A stretch of 64,000 nucleotides of DNA from Melampsora larici-populina 98AG31 (taxonomy: Eukaryota; Basidiomycota; Pucciniomycetes; Pucciniales; Melampsoraceae). Where the stretch lies: positions 434,001-498,000 of the forward strand of contig NW_006768775.1 in NCBI RefSeq assembly GCF_000204055.1, given 5' to 3'. Positions 12,169 to 24,931 of this stretch are shown one piece after another. Made by a program: the position numbers and the translations under genes. The notes beneath the pieces were generated by a model, which worked only from the letters and a program-made list of their open reading frames with translations, searched no databases and was not told the origin of the DNA. Positions within the stretch are counted from its first letter, which is position 1; each line of letters opens with the position of its first letter.

Positions 12169-13336
12169 ATGGGTTTTGTGACGTACTCGGAGCAAATCAA
12201 GCTCCTGGCTACCCAGTTGGCGGTGGAAAACATCACCCTTGATGACATCAACTTGCGCCTACAAACGTCAATTTCCGCTGTTTCAACTTATCGATGGAAA
12301 CAAATTTACCTACGCACCAACCGTGTCATCAAAGACCCGGCCACATACAAGCCTATTGGCCGCCCACACGCTTTGTCCAACAAGAATCTTGCCATCCTCT
12401 ACAACCTAGTGACAGATCACCCCTCAATTTACTTGGACGAGTTGCAATCCGACCTCAAGGATTTGACCGGTTTAGAAGTATCACGTGCAACCATCACACG
12501 TGAAATCCACAACCACTTAGGAATGTCTCTCTTGATGACCTGAGGTGTTCATCCAAATCAATCCCTCGAGGAACAGACGGATTTTGTGTGGCGGGTGGTT
12601 GGAATACCTCCAGAATGCCTGGTTTTCATTGGTTGGTTGTCCTGCGTGGCCCGTCCTGGTTCTGTCTGTACTTGGAACTAATGGCCAGGTAAAATTTATA
12701 GATGAAAGCGGCGTAGTTGGCTGTGACGTATCTCAAAAACGGAGCTATGCTAAGCGTGGATCTCAAACCGTTTGAGAAAAGCGGGATACCCAGTGTCCCC
12801 ATTGGACTTTACTGCCCGCTGTCAGCAAGCAGGGGATGATAGCAGGGACAGTCATTGAAGGCCCGGTCCGCAGGATTGATGTGGAGCTATTTCTCAAGCA
12901 CAACTTGGTAAGACTCCTTCTCTTATCTGGGCTAATCACTTTTTCTCTGGCTTACCTTTTCTTTGGTACCTCTGATGTATAGCTTCCAGTCATGAACCCT
13001 TACCCCACTCCAAAATCAGTCTTAATCTTGGATAACGTTTGAGTTCATCACGGGGAGCAAATTCTCAAACTTTGTCGACACGCAGGTGTTCTTGTTATCT
13101 ACCTCCCATCTTACTTGCCCAATATGAACCCTATCAAGAATGGTTTTCATTCCATGAAGGCCCGCTTAAAACGTGAGCAGTGCTGGCTGTTTGAAGATGA
13201 TAAAGCCGAATATCTGCTTTTACTTGCGGCTTGTGTCATGACGCGTGAGCTATTGCAACGTTTAATTGCACATAGCGGGTATACTACTCGCCATTATTGG
13301 ACCCAATACAATGCTCGGTTTGATGATGAAGAGTAG
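12169..13336 (+). pseudogene. Tc1/mariner transposase, inactivated
   Basis: Three exons (12169-12631, 12702-12907, 12983-13336) give 341 codons. Exons 1 and 2 have exactly the lengths (463 and 206 nt) of those in the intact transposase at 35029-33900. The N-terminus is helix-turn-helix-like and includes IGRPHALSNKNLAILYNLV. The first catalytic Asp is in DESGVV and the second in ILDNV. The third acidic residue is replaced: NPIKNGF instead of NPIEMGF, an E to K change. In-frame TGA stops lie at 12541-12543, 12773-12775 and 13040-13042; each could derive from CGA. Nonsense codons plus loss of a catalytic residue make it non-functional. Confidence 0.85.
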
Positions 13337-14424
13337 GATGGGACTTCCACTTTGCCTTGTCACCTTATATACTCCAAAGATTTCCACTTTTATTCTCATG
13401 TAGCTCTTTACGTATTCTATACAGGTTTTGTGTGTTGTTACTTGTACTTTCTAGTCACAGGTTTCTTACTCTACCTTTGAATTACGTTGACTTCATAAAT
13501 TACAAATCTTGGTATAATTCCTCAATGTAAATTGTTCTAGTTTTATTACACCAAAATTGTGTGATCTTATTTCCTTCTCTATCCATTGTGATTTCTTTTA
13601 CATGAAAGATAAGTAAATTGACCAACAGTGTGAAGTGCAGAAGAGAATCACCTAAGAGTTTTATCTCATAGATTGCCCGCTGGAATAAAAGAGGAGATCA
13701 CGGCCAAGTCCAAAGACCCTAGCTGAAATCCCTTGGATTTGCCAAGTGTGTGCCTGACCTTAGAGGCAAAACAAAATGAGTCAAGTGGTTTCCTCTTGAC
13801 TCAATTTGAAATGATCATATCTGGTTAGATATGATGAAGTTGGATGTGAAACCCCCATGACTATGATGAAGTTGGATGTGAAACCCCCATGACCACTGTC
13901 TCTCACATACGAGTTTAGCTGATGGATCACATCAGCTATTTCTGCCAAAGATCATAGTTGAAGTTCCATTATGATATATCGGAAAGACAGGATGGGGATG
14001 AACCACATCTTTTTGGTATCTCACATGGTGGTGACATATCGTACGGTTCACTTTAGGAACCGCAAAGTCATTGGGCTTAGGTTGGTCAAGGTAGGACAAA
14101 CGGGGCACTATGGATTACCAACATCAGATCAAAGTACCACGCTCACAAAACAGAAACTGCACAAGTAGTAAGATGTAGTAATGATTATGAGGTTGTTTTG
14201 TAAGGTAACAATACAGTTTTTGTAAAACAAATAAATAAAAGACTAAAACAAATATATTTAACTATTATACTTGATTAGACACGTATTGAAATTTATTTAA
14301 GTGGGAGTAGAAGACACAAATACAATTTTTTAAAACAAGAAGAAGAAGACTAAGACCTATATTGGATGTAGGACATTAGACATGTATTACATTTTTTTGA
14401 GTTGGAATAAGATGTAATGAATGA
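13337..14424. other. Non-coding interior of mariner element 1
   Basis: AT-rich region between the two convergent genes. It contains an imperfect tandem duplication around 13829-13893 (unit includes GATGAAGTTGGATGTGAAAC). No other gene was seen. Confidence 0.5.
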
Positions 14425-16339
14425 TCATTTTTGTTTCTTTGGCAAGACTTCGATTTCACGTCCTTGGTCAGTGTTGGTATTGTCGCTAATCACGATAGGC
14501 ATGGCTCTGAGCCTTTGTTCCTCCATTTTGACCAGATGAGCATAGTACCGACAAGCACTGTCCATCAAGTGCAACCCAGTTCCAAAACAAATGCTCCAGC
14601 CTTCCAAGTCGCACGCGTTGAAAGCGTCCGGGAATAGACATGGAAAATACTTTGAATGTTGTTCTCTTCCAAAATTTCCGTAACTGTGTCCACTTTGTCT
14701 TGTGGAACTCGAGCAAAAGCAATGAAGTCGTCAATGGTGGTGAAGTGGGCCAGGCGTCTTGCCTCGATGATATCAACATTGATATGCATCCCCTGCATCT
14801 TGGTGTACCCCCACGCGGTCAAAGGGGCTTTGGTGGTTGAGGAGCCAGTCTTGGCTTGCTTTGCAGCAAAGTGAGGGGTGGTATGAACAATGGTCTGTTT
14901 GATACTTTTCCACTTGAACCCGGGGATCTTTTCAGGGGGGATGTCCAGAGTGACGCCGGTAGTTCCGACAGCCTGGTCCAAAAGAAAAACAAGAATAGAA
15001 GAAGGGGTTTATAAATAGCAAGAAAGAATAGTCCGTGACCAGAGTAAAACTGACCAGTAACTTAGCCCACTCGATCATATGCTCAAAAGATAAGTCCATT
15101 ATCAACTTGTTGTCCTTGGTATTGATAACTCGATAACCTTCGGCAGCACTGTTGCCTTTTTTCTCGTGGTGACACACCAACTCGTTTAAGACAAGTTTGT
15201 GTTTTGGGACGGGGTTGGAGTGCACGAGCTTGTCTTGCTGAGTGAGTCGACCTTTGTAAACCGTATTGGAGGCTTTCAAGACGGTGTGCGCTAAAGACCA
15301 TTCCTAAATAGAAAGGGAAAAACGTTCAAACATACCTTACAGTCAGCAAAAGAGAACATAAAAGAAACAAAGATAACTACTTACAACGGCAACAACTTGA
15401 GCTGCCTTTGCTGGATGCTCCATCGAGACAACGATACCCAATTCTTGAGTTGGGTTATTGCCAACCACTTGGAAGAAAGCTTTGAGATGTTCATCAAGTG
15501 TTACAATGTTATCACCCAATTTACCCTTGTCATAGGTAGAGTGGTTAAAAACATAGACACTGATTGAAAGTTGTTTGTTGGCATCAGCAGTTTGGAATAG
15601 AGCACTGATACCACCTGTGGTATCATTGCGGATCTTGTCGGCAATTGTCCATAAGAACAATTTCAAACAATCAAAAGAATAATCCAAGATGTTGAATTGA
15701 TGCTTTGTCACGAGAAACTTTTGAGCAACCCATTTTCTTTTGTGGTTGGCCTTGACAGGCCCAGTGGTTGCTTCAGGGGTGTATAAGGCTAAAGTAACCG
15801 TAAGATCATGAAGCTTCTGCTTCACAACTTTGGACGCAGGAACTAGAAATTGTCAGCGCATTATTTTTTTTCAATAAGACTAGGGAAACACTTACCAGTA
15901 TTTTCCTCGGGTGTTGGCTTGAGAACTATGAGAGAAATGAACAAAGTCGGTGCGTGACCAAAACAATTCATTAAATGATTACTTACATGGTTCTTTTTCC
16001 GGAGTCTCATGGCGGAAGTCAAACTGCACAGACAAATCTCAAGATCTGATACCGGATGTGGTATTGCTTCCGACGATATTTGGATCCAAGAGATACCCAA
16101 AGTCGAGCGGGGCAAGTAAGCAATCTCGCTCTTGCTTGGCGGCATCCACGTGGTCGGTGGTGTTGGATTCTGCGGTATGAGAATCCATTCTGCAACAGAT
16201 AAGTGACATTCATCAGTCAATAATTGGTGGTAGCATTTGTCATGGGTACTAACGTGTGGTTGTGATTGTTATTAGACGGAGGTTGAGATCCATGAGAGTT
16301 TCTGGCAGACTTCAATTTACTAGCAGGAGTTGGAGCCAT
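14425..16339 (-). pseudogene. Mariner-associated second gene, copy 1
   Basis: Exons 16339-16254, 16189-15987, 15925-15896, 15842-15385, 15303-15055 and 14972 onward join in frame through GT-AG introns to about 450-480 residues. The N-terminus is polar (MAPTPASKLKSARNSHGS). The middle holds LTVTLALYTPEATTG and FNILDYSFDCLKLFLW. A later block, WAKLLAVGTTGVTLDIPP, matches WANGVVANIATNDIPP of the gene at 31241-33150, and the exon junction falls at the same codon in both. The C-terminus (IDDFIAFARVPQDKVDTVTE) is helical and may be SAM-like. One in-frame TGA (16039-16041) interrupts exon 2. The last exon stops near 14565 while another frame continues to 14425, suggesting a frameshift or a missed intron. 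The family is not recognised. Confidence 0.6.
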
Positions 16340-16637
16340 TTTTAGAAAGTGATTTAGAAGAAAGACGGAAGGATTTGACGCCAAAAAGAGGTATAAGATG
16401 AAATGTTTGATGGAGTTGGGATAAAGACACAATGAGGCTTCTGAAGATCGAATCAAGATGCGATTGTTGCCGGAGTCAAATAGGAAAAGGCCACCCCTAC
16501 CCTTGGCCATCAAAAAGCTTCGCATCTGGAATCGGAAATGTTGTAAGACGAGATGGTGATGTGATGAACTTCTTGAAGGTTGTTGAGGATCTGCAGGTTA
16601 GTACAAGAAGCTATCCGCAAATCCTTGTTCGAGACAA

Positions 16638-16744
16638 GTTATTTGACAGCCCGGCCACTTCATTTTTTGGCCGGTGCTGCGCCGCGCACGGGCCGGCTTG
16701 TGATTTTTTGAATTCTCTGATTTCAAGCCTTTCGAAATCTACTG
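16638..16744 (-). repeat. Right TIR of mariner element 1
   Basis: Inverted partner of 11812-11918, followed by TA at 16745-16746. Confidence 0.85.
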
Positions 16745-16968
16745 TAACAATAAGTTGAATTTGAGCATGGCTCAGAGCCGCAGCTTTGGAGTAGAGTATT
16801 GAATGACTCAGAGTGGCATGATCCAAAGATCTTGGGGTGGTGATCAGAGAAGAACACAGGGAGACTTCTCCATTGCTTGCTCCTGTCGTCTTATCACTTC
16901 TGAGAGATACTCGGGTCGCCCTCCTGAATCAATTCCACCGACTTTGCAGTTTGTCATGGCTCCAGAGT

Positions 16969-17030
16969 CAAGCTCAACTAAGCCCCCTCTCAGCACGGCA
17001 AACGCGGAAAGAAGGGCTTAGTTAAGCTTA
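16969..17030. mobile_element. 62-bp MITE with 9-bp target duplication
   Basis: Inverted termini CAAGCTCAACTAAGCCC and, on the other strand, TAAGCTTAACTAAGCCC. They are flanked by exact CTCCAGAGT copies at 16960-16968 and 17031-17039. Terminal motif and duplication length match the DUF6589 element at 56313-63971. Confidence 0.7.
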
Positions 17031-17039
17031 CTCCAGAGT

Positions 17040-18314
17040 CCACGCGCTTGCTGTGCGACAGGCAAACAAAACTTGGTTCGTCGTGGACTGTATACGACTT
17101 TCGAAGTGTTATGCTCGGTCATGTGTGACGATTAGAAGCACCTGGAAACTTGTCACGCACGTCTCACTGATCAATGGCACTCAAGTGCGGTGGCAAGACT
17201 CTCTAGATGATCTCCATGGGAGGTGAAAGTGAAGAGATTTTCAAAAGGGTGAAGAATCGGAGGAGAAGTTGAAACCTCGAAATTGCGAACTTTGGTTAAA
17301 ACAGATACCAACACAACTAGTGTTGGAGTAAACTGACGGCCCAAGATTTCTAATAAAATGAGATCACACCACAGTACAGTACAAAAGTAATAGAAACAAC
17401 ATTCGAACAAAAAAGATTGTCGGTCTGCACCACCGGTATACCCAACTTCATCTTTCCTAAACAAATTTCTCAAAGATTTAGTCGCCATCAAGGAACAAAT
17501 AAATGAACCGAAGCGTTAAAATCTAATAAACTGTTTATTAAACAAAAGATGAAAGGTAAGTAGTACGATAGACCATCAAGATTTCCTTTTTGTTTAAAAA
17601 AAAATCTTCTTTTCGTTTAGGGGACGGGAACGCGAGATCTTTTCACCTAGTGCAAAACTTGCTCAAAGCTCGAACCTAAAGACAAAGAAGAACGAAAGGT
17701 TAGAGAATTGTTGATGTTGTGATTCTGGAGAAGGAAACTTCTTACTTTTGTGTCCCCATTTATAAATTGTTCGACTAGAAAAGCTGGGAGTGGTGAAGAA
17801 AGTTGGATTATAAGGTAGGACTGAAAATGGTCAACTTGTGGGTGACAGCTAAGTCATACAGGACTTTAAGTACCACTTAAAGTTTTGAGATATGTATGAT
17901 CTCATTTCAGGCAGTCATCCAAATCACACGGAGGACATTTGCTGACATTTGTCCCGACTCCCAACTCTTCACTTGGGGCTGTCACCCGGCCCCGTGTTCG
18001 TCGGGCTGTGGGCCGCTTTTTTTTGCCGGATCAAAAAAGTCATTTCTAAATTTCCCTGCACATTTTTTATGAAGGCACATAAATAGCTTCTAAACATGCA
18101 TATAGAAGATTAAGAAGCTCTATAAGCCAAAATGAATGATTTGAAACCTCCTTTAGTCTTGTATCATAGGACTTGAAGAAAACAAGGGTAGAGAATTTAA
18201 ATCCAATGAGACCAAAAGCTGAGAAGAAACAAAGAAAATGAAATCAAAACAAAAAGAGTCGAACATGAAAGGGAAAGCAACAAGACTCTCAAGCAAAAAA
18301 ACATTCCCAATCCC
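17040..18314. other. Intergenic, no supported gene
   Basis: AT-rich. A 106-codon minus-strand frame at 17491-17171 lacks recognisable domains and is not called. The 3' flank of BET4 lies at the right edge. Confidence 0.5.
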
Positions 18315-19701
18315 TCAAACTTTTACAAGACCTTTCGCCACATCCAAGTACCGCTCTTTACGCAATGGATCTAATTCGACTAACTTTTTCAATACATCTA
18401 CTTCATTTGGACAATATTGAAGTAATGTGGATAATGCCCATTTCGAATCAGGTTCAACTTCTAATAATTCTTTGATCGATCCAATCTCTGCTTCCCGAAC
18501 ATCTTCTCGATTGTCTACGAATTAGAAATGATCATTAGTTGAGTTTTTCTATCAAGCTTTTCTTGAAATCATCAAAATCAGAAGAACTAAACTATGACTC
18601 ATTAACCAACGATGGTATAGCCAACCACTTTGATCATTCGGATCAATCCATAAAGCATTCCGAACCCATTCAAATTCTTCTTTCAATCTAATCTCTTTTT
18701 CATCTGTCTTAGAATCTAAAAACTTAGATTCAAGTAATCTTGATCGATAATGCCAAGCAGAAAAATTTGAAAAATTGGATTCGATCTGTTTTGTTGTAAA
18801 ATTTAATTCAGATTTAAACCTTTCTTCAGATGAAAGTTGATCGTCTTGACTTGAAATCATCGAGATTAAGAATCGTCTATATCCCCATACATGAACTAGA
18901 GTTATACCAAGTATAACAATTGATAATAGAAAAGAACAGAAGAATAAACCCTGTCATTTGACCGAAAAACCAATATTCAACCAAGTTTGGTTTTGTTTAA
19001 TTCTAGTATAAACTTTTCATTTGATTATAAAGATTCACTCACAATTCCTCCCATCTTTTTTAAGTAATCTTTCCACCAAATTCAATTCATTTAACCAATC
19101 TTGAGGTTTCATTTGTTTTAGAATCCATTTACGATGTTCCCAAATCGAATAAGATTTTGGATGATTTTCAAAACTTTTAAACGTAAATTTCATTTCATCA
19201 TTTAATTTTTCTAATCCTATTTCATTGTGATCAACTTCATTTGATTTGATGATTGAGATTAAACATTTTCTTCGGAACGACCAAGCTGTTACATGTTCTG
19301 GATTTAAGGTTAAAAGTGCTGTACTCAAATTAAATGAATCGTCTTCTTCATACTCCTTCCTGTGATTCTTTCGATCGAAGCAAAACCAAAAATTCAACCA
19401 AACATCGAAATGTCCCAAATCAGTTTTCTTTTGAAATTTTAAAGGATATCAAAAAGAAATTTTACTGGAGAGTTTGAAGCAATGAATAGTATTGACAAAA
19501 ACTCAACTCGTTCCAATAAACTCTTATTCAATAATTGATACTCTTCCAATCGTAATCTCTCTTCTTCAATTTCACTAGGATGGCGTGGTGTGACAGTTTT
19601 AGGTCTTTGAACTCCGTGCTATTTGAACAAACGATTGCAAAGATGTTAGATCGATCTACTTTATTTTTGTGATGTGGTAGACAATGAAAGATACGTACCA
19701 T
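18315..19701 (-). CDS. BET4: Rab geranylgeranyltransferase alpha subunit
   Basis: Five exons (19701-19699, 19618-19503, 19359-19043, 18895-18593, 18514-18315) give 312 residues. The start codon alone forms the first coding exon; joined to exon 2 it reads MHGVQRPKTVT, the usual start of the family. Prenyltransferase alpha repeats follow: NPEHVTAWSFRRKCL, HPKSYSIWEHRKWIL, FHVWGYRRFL, NFSAWHYRSRLL and DQSGWLYHRWL. The protein forms type II geranylgeranyltransferase with the beta subunit and works with Rab escort protein to lipidate Rab GTPases for membrane traffic. The length is close to fungal Bet4. No defects were seen. Confidence 0.93.
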
Positions 19702-19919
19702 CTTTAGTTTGTTGAGTCGAGTTACTCGTTGACTCAAGAGCCATTCGAACAACAAAAGCTCATTGAGATACCCGCAAGCGACGTCTGGGAGGACGACCCG
19801 TAGCGTGATGAGCTGACGTACGATGGCCCGGGTGGCCCGGAGGTTCCCGAGGGAAAAGGAAGCCCGCTGTCCTATTCAAGAAGCCTCTATTATCTATAAC
19901 TTATCATGGCTTCTGTACT

Positions 19920-21591
19920 CATAGAGATTCTCACATTGGTACACATTATAGCTTGCAAAGACTCGCATGTGCAGCACTTTGTGGAAATCAGACACCTGGG
20001 GTCTTGTCTCAAAATTGATAGTCCACAGCCAAAAGCCAGCTACCTCCATCACACTTAAATCTACAAGCAAATGGGTTGACAGCTGGGTAGAACAAGGTTA
20101 AGCTCAAACTATTTGTCAAGCCCAAATCATGATAACTAGGGTTGAGCTGAGTTTGAAAAAAAAAACAATATGTTATGATGTTTTCTGGTCAGGAGTCATA
20201 GTGATTGGTTTCCTTATCATGATAATCAAAATCAATAAAGAGGTAGATGAACTGATGAGCAGATGCTTCCATTTTTTGTTCTTATTGAAGATTTTTTTTC
20301 CATTGACATATTTTATATTTTGTTTGCCAAAGTTTAGATCATGTTGGAGTCAAGTTTTGAAATACAGTGAAACAAAAACTGCTTCAAAATTTCAAGTATA
20401 AGATTGTGCACACCTGTGGTCCCAGTTTGTATGCACCTCAGTGCACCTTAGCGCACCATGTAGCTTGAAACATGTCAAATAGTATCTCATTGAAAACTTG
20501 TGTTGAACATCATATCAGATACAATTTCATCCTAAGTTATTCATCTTTTAAATGAACCTAATTTGAAAAATGACCTATCAGATTTTTCATGGAAATCATT
20601 TGGAAGATTTATCTGGGTGCAACTCAAGTAAAATTGTATAAGTTTCACTGAACATTTATGTGAAACAGCCCACATTTATCTCAGCTAAGATTGGAAGAAA
20701 CATCACACATCCTATCTTCCACAGATCAATGCCAAGACAACAACACAGCATACAGAATCAAACATATATCACACACACAGTGGTCTAAGTCTGTCAGATA
20801 TCAGAAACTAACAAGCCAAAAGTCATCATTGACATGTTGTTAGTTACAGAAAACCTGGGAATGTAAATGAAGTGGTGTATGTGGTCTGGCAAACAGGGGA
20901 GCAAAGTCCACAATGGACATTGTCTGCAACATTAACAATCTACCCGAATTCTTGGGTCCTGCTACAGTAGACATATTTGGTGAGAGTTCATTGTGAAGAT
21001 GTGTAATCTCAAAATGGAAATTTGAATAAAGAAATACTAATACATAAATGATACGGCACACAATTGATAGCACCCCACATGGGGCGGGTACCTGACATGA
21101 TGGAAAAATAAATAAAAACATACGATATTCAGCCTGAAATTACATATAAACTTTAACAAACAAAATATAAAATATGAGAATGGAAAAAAATCTTCAATAA
21201 GAACAAAAAATGAAACCATCTGCTTATCATTTCATCTATGTCTTTATTGATTTTGATTATCATGATAAGGAAACCAATCACTATGACTCCTGACCAGAAA
21301 ACATCATAACATATTTTGGTAAATTTTGTTTTTTCAAACCAAGCTCAACCCTACTTATCATGATTTGGGCTTGATAAATAGTTTGAGCTTAACCTTCTTC
21401 TAGTACTACCCAGCTGTCACACCATATGCTTGCAGATTTCAGTGTAATGGAGGTAGCTGGCTTTTGGCTGTGGACTATCAAATTTGAGACAAGACCCCAG
21501 GTGTCTGATTTCCATAAAGTTCTAATCATGCGAGTCTTTGAAAGCTATGATGATTAGTGGGAAGTCTGATACCAATATGAAAATCTCTATG
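19920..21591. mobile_element. Large foldback (inverted-repeat) element
   Basis: Two arms of about 430 bp are inverted copies of each other: about 19920-20345 and 21155-21591. Matching stretches include CAGACACCTGGGGTCTTGTC and TAGTCCACAGCCAAAAGCCA. The roughly 800-bp loop has no convincing gene. Outer ends are near CATAGAGATT and AATCTCTATG; no clear target duplication was found, so superfamily is unknown. Arm divergence suggests an old non-autonomous insertion between BET4 and the F-box gene. Confidence 0.7.
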
Positions 21592-22113
21592 TTTGGATTT
21601 GGGTTCGTAAGTCTGTTGTCTTTCTCACTTATCAAACTCACTGATTAGATTTATCAATCTCATAAATTCACAGCTTTCTACAGAGAAATGGAATAGTATT
21701 TGGCATGTGGGTCTTGGGTGTTCCTAAAGAGTTTTTCAAAATACTGCTCAAATTACGCAAGACGGCGCCGGAGGGTCTGACTCGAAAATGGCTACAACCG
21801 AGAGCCTGATGGGATGATCACTAGACAACAAAGATAAAAATGCAAAATGGAACGGACGAAGGGTATGGACATTTTTATAACTTGATTTTAAACTTGTTGA
21901 GAAAGGTTAAGAATGAATTTGATAGCTGAAAACTGTTGATAATCAATATCAATGAACAAATGAGATAAACAACTTCGTAAAAGATGAGAGAGAAAGAAGT
22001 ACAACATTGATCGTTTCTATGAAAAAGGTAAAGTCTCTGGCTCCCGATTCCTGTAAGTTAAAACGCGTTCTAATGACCGTTATCACAGATGCTGACTTCA
22101 AAAGTCGATTGAC

Positions 22114-23495
22114 TCAATTCATTGGACCATTGAGACTTTCATCGTATCCCTGTTCATCAGAAAACAAAGAATAGTATCAAATCAGCACTGTTGAATACAA
22201 TCGATCGAATCTCATGTTCAAATGAAAATCATACGTACCAAGATTTCCTCAAAACTTATAGGATAACTATAATGACACTGGATTCCATGAGACTCGAGTT
22301 CTTTAGCAAGATCTTTTTCTCTTTGAGTCTGGACAAACTTTCCAATCTTTTGAATAAAGACAACATGCTTTAGATTAGGTGGTTTGACAAAAGCACCTTC
22401 ACCCTTTTTACTCAAGATCTCCTCAAAGTGTGGTCCGTTGAAACGATAGTGATCTACGATTAAAGTTCGGACGTTTTGGAACATTGGTGATCCTAGCCAT
22501 GAGGTTGGCTTTCCTGGATCCTCCTCTGCGCGGGGCCATTCAACCTGTACAACACGAAGTTTTGGAAAGTTGGAACCGATGAGGAAATCTGTAAACTCGC
22601 CTGGAACCTCTTCCGTAACAAGACCTTCTAGAGATCCTATGAGTGGTTTCAATACTGCTTCTAACTTTTCCGTTCTGTGAGAGTTTGTGGAATCGAGTAC
22701 TTTGACGGTGTCTTTGATATGATTAAATAGATGAGAAACCGGATTCACCTCCATAGCTTGACAATAGGCAAACCGGAAGGATCTCAACTTTGATAAAGCT
22801 TGAGGTTGTAAATCTAAAAAACCTAACCAAAGCTCGTCCAGTCTCAAAACTTCTAGATTCGGTAAAACATTGAGTAGATTAGCTAATGATTCTGAATACT
22901 CATCAGGACCAGTCTGGAAATCAGGGCCCCTTGTAGTTGTGATAGTCAAATTTTTCAAATTTTTGAGTTGCTGGATAGAATCAATCAAGCCTGGCTGAAA
23001 TCCAATCGAGGTGCCAAATTCCAAGTACAAGGTGGTCAAGCTATGCTTAAAGGTTGTGATGACTTCAATCGCCAGATCCGTTGAAACAGGAGCGCGACGT
23101 TTGTTTCCATCCAAGTTTTTGACATCTACCGTCTTGTATGATAAGTTCTTGATTGCAAGTCGCTGAACAGGTGAGAAATCTGCATTGATGGTAGACTTGC
23201 CCCGGGCCCAATTGTCAAGTATGGATTCGATTCTTCTTGGTTTATCTAAACATATTGAATGAAATGCGACAGGTGTAACAGATGCACACCAGGCTTTGGA
23301 AACTAAACGGAACTTGAGGAGCTGTTTTGCAGTTTGCCAGTGCAGGAATGGGTTGGGCGCGTTGTTTTTCCCACTAGGATCCTTGAACTTGGATTGGGCG
23401 ACGAAGGTTTCCATGATCAAAGGTATCAAATCGCTTAGGGGCCCTCCACCTTTGATGCTGGTGGGGGTTTGAGATGGTTGTTTTGGGCTTTTCAT
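22114..23495 (-). CDS. F-box-like, leucine-rich protein
   Basis: Two exons: 23495-22239 and 22149-22114. The second adds only GYDESLNGPMN and stop after a GTACGT...CAG intron, giving 430 residues. Residues ~20-80 resemble an F-box: LIPLIMETFV, then LLKFRLVSKAWCASVTPVAF and HSICLD. The rest has irregular leucine-rich stretches (SLTTLYLEFG, LKNLKNLTI, LPNLEVLRLDEL, FPKLRVVQVEW). F-box proteins recruit substrates to SCF ubiquitin ligases through Skp1; the target here is unknown. The arrangement is typical of basidiomycete F-box/LRR-like proteins. If unspliced, it would end at 22218 with a slightly different tail. Confidence 0.75.
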
Positions 23496-24931
23496 ATTTT
23501 TGTGGTAAGATGGTGAGAGTTTGAGTTAGACGAGATGAGGAAGATCAATTTGTTTAAGGAACTGAAGATGACAATTGCGGATGGGGAGAATACATGATAC
23601 GATATCGTCAGCCTTTCATATACCTTGCGAGTGCCAGTGCTGGGTCACTTTTCGATATTGTCCTCTAGCCGCCTTGCCATCTTCGGCCGTTGTTGTTCAT
23701 GTTATCGATATTCATTTCTACATGCGGAACTCCTTGAAAGCACCAAACAACTTCTTTTTCGAGTGCCTCGCTTCAATTTCGGTATGGGTTTGTTCTTTTT
23801 GTACTCTCATCTTTCCAGATTCAATGATCAAAGAGACTTATCATGTTGACAGTCCTCATCCCATAACCCCTCAATTGTACCTTCCTTCTTCAGCGTCTCA
23901 AGAAATGACCTAAAAAGGAGACTCACACTTTCATGAAAAGAAAGAATAATGTCTAAAAAAAGTATAGGGCGTCACCGATTTTTTTCCCTTTGATGGATAT
24001 AACGCGACCGAAATTCAGCCTATACCACAAAACTTACAAATTCCCAAAAACCCCAAAAACGATGAGGCTTTGATAAGTTTGCTTATTTCACCTGGCCGTG
24101 CCTCTAGGTTATTTGCCTTTTTCAACTTAAGTTTGCTTATTTCACCTGACCGTGAGCTTTAGGTTATTTGCCTTTTTCAACTAACATGATATTTTCTTCC
24201 ATCCACTTTGTGATCAACTTTCAACATCTACAATGAGAAGCTCAGGACCTAGGTTACCAAACTTTTTCTCGATGATAATTTCATGATGATTCCAACTAGT
24301 GAATCAAAGATAGTCAATAATATCAATATACGATCTTCAAGATCAATTCATGAAACAAATCTTTATAAACTGATTTCAAGAATTCAAATTTTCAATTTAG
24401 ATATCTAATTTTGCTGTCAAAAAAATTCCATCATTTTCTTCCCCTTTCATCAATCCCTTACATCCTCTATCCTCATTTCTCATCCGTTCACTCATGTTCT
24501 TTCCCACACACCCAAACCCTACCCAAAACATCTAAAAAAAACTTATACCTCACATTGTATATATAATCTTAACATATAAAGAACTCTCATCTCAACAACG
24601 CCCACACCCAAGAGGAAAAAACACAAGTCCAACCAATTTTTTGTAAAAAAATGAAATCAAATGAAATCTATATTTCGTTAAACAAAAAGTGAAAAGTAAA
24701 AAGTAAAAAACAACCCCAGATCTTTTTCTCTTCTTAAAAAGAACCTCCTACAAAACTAACATAAAAAAGTAAAAAAAATCAATAAGAAAACAAAAAGAAT
24801 ATATATATAAGATATCAGTTATAATAATATAAAAAAAATCCCTTCTGTCCTCAAATTTCATGCGCCTTTTTTTTCTTCATTTTCGATTTTAATTTTTAAT
24901 TTTTCATTTTTCATCTTTCTTAGAAATCAAA
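23496..24931. other. Intergenic with a 54-bp tandem duplication
   Basis: No gene seen. Units 24075-24128 and 24129-24182 are tandem copies beginning AAGTTTGCTTATTTCACCTG. The AT-rich stretch 24600-24930 is probably the 3' untranslated region of striatin. Confidence 0.6.

Larger units (their letters stand above)
11812..16744. mobile_element. Tc1/mariner-type element 1 with two convergent genes
   Basis: Near-identical 107-bp TIRs (11812-11918 and 16638-16744) begin CAGTAGATTTC and are each flanked by TA, the usual Tc1/mariner target. Inside, a degraded transposase runs rightward (12169-13336) and a second multi-exon gene runs leftward (16339-14425). Element 2 at 30695-35433 has the same architecture. 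The flanks do not rejoin a single gene: left is BTB copy D, right is unrelated. A deletion or recombination between copies is therefore likely. Confidence 0.8.

Noticed and set aside
17171..17491. 106-codon minus-strand frame starting MATKSLRNLFRKDEVGY
   Set aside because: No known domain, no convincing splice continuation; could be a broken first exon but evidence is too weak.
20129..20401. Hydrophobic 90-codon frame resembling a membrane protein
   Set aside because: It lies in an arm of the foldback repeat and its AT-rich T-runs explain the hydrophobicity; the other arm does not keep the frame.
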